Part shown: piece after piece, positions 61,980 through 64,000 of the stretch | Numbering within the stretch: the first letter of the stretch is position 1 | How the letters are laid out: the number at the start of each line of letters is the position of its first letter | Source of the DNA: UBA2365 sp964594045 | Lineage (GTDB): Bacteria; Bacteroidota; Bacteroidia; Chitinophagales; Saprospiraceae | Assembly (NCBI GenBank): GCA_964594045.1 | Contig: CAZQKR010000006.1 | Coordinates: 1-64,000, forward strand | DNA: 64,000 bases | Direction: 5' to 3' | Position numbers and translations under genes: made by a program | Notes under the pieces: generated by a model | Told to the model about the DNA's origin: nothing | What the model saw: only the letters and a program-made list of their open reading frames with translations | Databases searched by the model: none

Positions 61980-62888
61980 TTAGTTTTTAGTATCTATTTC
62001 TTTTTCCGATATTATTTTAAAACCACAATCAAGACAATTTGAATTTAGTTGATAAATAGTTTCTCGCTTGTTTTGATAGTCGAATATTTTTATTTCATAA
62101 GAATCGAATTTTCTGAGATCAAAACCCGAGATTTCGCTGAACCACTTATCTTTTTTTGTGTAGTGACAAGATATGTTGTATAGACAAGATTCACTAAATA
62201 AAATTTGCTGACTTTGAGATTCAAAATTTTCATTAAAAGTCAAGTAAATTATATACTGTTCTAATCCACAGCCGCAAGCACCTCGATCGTAACAACCTCC
62301 GATTGAAAAATGTGAAGTAAAAAGCAAGCAGTAATATTTCTCATTTTGTTTATAATATATCAATGTATCTATACTTGGTTTATAATTGAAGTTCTTGGAA
62401 AAATCAAAAAGATATACAGAGGAATCGATCCTTGTTTCCAAAATGTATCTATCTTTTTTAATCAAAGATTTATAGTTAGAAATTTTAAGTTCAAATGGGA
62501 GTGTTTTATTGTTTTTTATGTCTGTCCAATTACCTGTAAAAATAGAATTATCTATTATTTCGCCTTCAAAAATAGCTCTCTCATTATCTTTATCATCATA
62601 TTCAATCAACTTAACCTTTTCTTTCTCGTAATATTTATCATTTATGAAACCATGAATATAATTGATAGAGCCTTTTAGAGATATTTCTTTTTTTATCTTG
62701 TCGTAATAGTACTTTCCAAATGTAAATTTGGAACTTGGATATAAAAGTAATGTTATATTATGTTTAGAGTCGATTGAACCTCTGAATTCAACATAATCAG
62801 GTATTTCTATAAATATGGTAGATACCATTTGACAATTACTGTCAAGATATCCGATCAAGAGTAAAAAAAATAAAAATTGCTTCTTCAT
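61980..62888 (-). CDS. Secreted protein, unknown function
   Basis: A protein of about 302 residues from the Met at 62888 (MKKQFLFFLLLIG), which begins a signal peptide; the upstream Met adds 5 residues. The rest is rich in Lys, Asn, Tyr and Ile and more AT-rich than its neighbours, with beta-type strands and six or more Cys in the C-terminal half (GGCYDRGACGCGLEQY, SESCLYNISCHY, SNCLDCGF). I recognise no family. The Cys suggest disulfides in an exported protein. It lies 345 bp from the hsdM start on the same strand and is not part of the operon. A TAGTTTTG box (minus, 62927-62920) may drive it. Confidence 0.65.
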   Translation of the reverse strand: MKKQFLFFLLLIGYLDSNCQMVSTIFIEIPDYVEFRGSIDSKHNITLLLYPSSKFTFGKYYYDKIKKEISLKGSINYIHGFINDKYYEKEKVKLIEYDDKDNERAIFEGEIIDNSIFTGNWTDIKNNKTLPFELKISNYKSLIKKDRYILETRIDSSVYLFDFSKNFNYKPSIDTLIYYKQNEKYYCLLFTSHFSIGGCYDRGACGCGLEQYIIYLTFNENFESQSQQILFSESCLYNISCHYTKKDKWFSEISGFDLRKFDSYEIKIFDYQNKRETIYQLNSNCLDCGFKIISEKEIDTKN

Positions 62889-62927
62889 AAAATTAAAGCT
62901 CACTTGTTTTTAAACACAACAAAACTA

Positions 62928-63464
62928 CATCACCCTCCAGGTTTTTCTCTTCATTTCATAAGCTTTCATCCCACATCAGCTAATACGCCCATTTAGTTAT
63001 AAAACCCTGAAAGATCCCTGATGGTAGCTATCCAAAAATATTCATTTAAGATGATAAGTCAAAAGATTTGATCAAAAAGACTAAAAGTAGCACAATTCCG
63101 GTTTCAAAAATATTAAGCATTTCAACAGGGACGAAAAACATCATTTCAGGCTGAAAGTTAGGGTAATTTATTGTAAATGAAAAACCTAAGATCAAAATTT
63201 GATCAGCGCGATTTCATTTTTCCTGAATAAAGCAGGTATCACACCATTCAGTACAAAACTACAAAGATCCTTTACCGGAGTTTAAAGGAATTGATTGCAT
63301 AAAATCTGCATATCGGATGTTATCAGGCTTGAAATGATCTGATTTCCGAATGAAGTCCGGAGATGATCCATGACTCTTTTGAGTTTGTTCAGCCGGAAAC
63401 TACCTTACTAAGGATTATTGAGACTTGAATATAGGTATACTCCCACATATCGTGACAAAACATA
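62928..63464. other. Gene-free region before the minisatellite
   Basis: About 540 bp without a credible reading frame, separating the unknown secreted protein gene from the tandem array. I see no RNA gene or clear terminator in it. Confidence 0.4.
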
Positions 63465-63771
63465 GCGAGCATAAACAGGAATACGGCGAGCACGGGCAAG
63501 AATTGAGCGAGCATCAGCAAGAAAAACGCGAGCATGACCAAGAATCTCGCGAGCATGACAAAGAATCTCGCGAGCACGACCAAGAATCGAGCGAGCACGA
63601 CCAAGAATCGAGCGAGCACGAATAAGAAATACGCGAGCATGACCAAGAAATGAGCGAGCAAGAATATAAATCTCGCGAGCACGACCAAGAATTGAGCGAG
63701 CAAGAATATAAATCACGCAAGCATGACCAAGAAACTCGCGAGCACGGGCAAGAATCCCGAGAGCACGAGTG
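63465..63771 (+). repeat. 21-bp tandem repeat array (minisatellite), about 15 copies
   Basis: GCGAGC or a close variant recurs exactly every 21 bp at 63465, 63486, 63507 and so on to 63759, giving fifteen units with a core like GCGAGCAYGACCAAGAAT. The unit is seven codons long and contains no stop in almost any frame, so several frames are open on both strands: plus strand SEHDQES, minus strand LARFLVV, ARSILGR and SCSRDSW. None has a start region or homology that marks it as a gene. I consider it noncoding repeat DNA with incidental open frames. Confidence 0.85.
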
Positions 63772-64000
63772 AAAATCGACCTATATAATGATACGTCTGT
63801 AAAGATGTTCCAAATACCGTTAAATAGCCAGAACCTACCGTTCCCTCAGCCAAACCTACCGTTGGTTAATCCGTGGATACAGGAATAAAAATTTTGGCTA
63901 TCTATGCAGCATAAAATGTGGCGCGCAATGTAGCAAATTCAATTCTGCATTTTGGAATGATGAAATGCATTGAGTTCCATGGAGTGAAAATTATTTTTTA

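Noticed and set aside
63389..63720. Three overlapping minus-strand frames of 68-104 codons
   Set aside because: All are products of the 21-bp unit that has no stop in any frame; their sequences are simple heptad repeats.
63465..63771. CRISPR array reading of the 21-bp tandem repeat
   Set aside because: The units are contiguous with no unique spacers, and no cas genes are near. It is a minisatellite.

Overview
The window is a piece of a Bacteroidota chromosome. The evidence is a SusC/SusD outer-membrane pair, type IX secretion (T9SS) C-terminal sorting domains on three proteins, an RNase H1 with a viroplasmin-like N-domain, an ExbB/ExbD operon with two ExbD genes, many start codons without a clear Shine-Dalgarno, and repeated matches to the Bacteroidota -7 promoter box TAnnTTTG. 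The many secreted glycan-active proteins suggest a free-living, polysaccharide-degrading member, perhaps near Saprospiria or Chitinophagia. That placement is inference from gene content only.

Left part (1-8.3 kb): a large secreted multi-repeat glycan-binding protein with a T9SS signal is divergent from a susC-susD pair. From 8.3 to 34 kb the window is mostly housekeeping: RecQ, BamA, UppS, a lipoprotein, a WecA/MraY-type transferase, a Bax-inhibitor-like protein, a nuclease and glycosyltransferase pair, thioredoxin, DUF58, PPK2, an Hsp15-like protein, RNase H, TatD, tRNA-Ser(GGA), the ExbB/ExbD operon, RuvB, peptidases of families M24 and M15, sigma-54 and a radical SAM/SPASM protein. A Fic protein follows at 34.1 kb.

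From 35 to 53 kb there are two secreted proteins of unknown role, then a cellulose/cellodextrin locus: a GH9 glucanase, a GPH-type sugar symporter with an unusual periplasmic insertion, and a GH94 phosphorylase. Then come nadB-recX, a DUF4395 membrane protein, acetoacetate-CoA ligase, a small outer-membrane protein and a 1005-residue GH5 enzyme with PKD domains and a T9SS signal. Extracellular GH9/GH5 cleavage, inner-membrane import and intracellular phosphorolysis would form one pathway.

From 53.6 to 61.7 kb, all on the minus strand, lies a type I restriction-modification locus with an unusual layout: hsdM, a GxxExxY protein, an array of codon-phased 93-bp repeats, hsdS, a TcmP-type three-Cys-motif partner protein, a DUF5131 (Gp37/Gp68-like) three-Cys protein, and hsdR. 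The two extra genes sit between hsdS and hsdR with 2, 2 and 15 bp spacing, so they are almost certainly co-expressed with the RM subunits. This is the best candidate for an undescribed composite defence system. The right end holds an unrecognised low-complexity secreted protein and a 15-copy 21-bp minisatellite at 63.5 kb.
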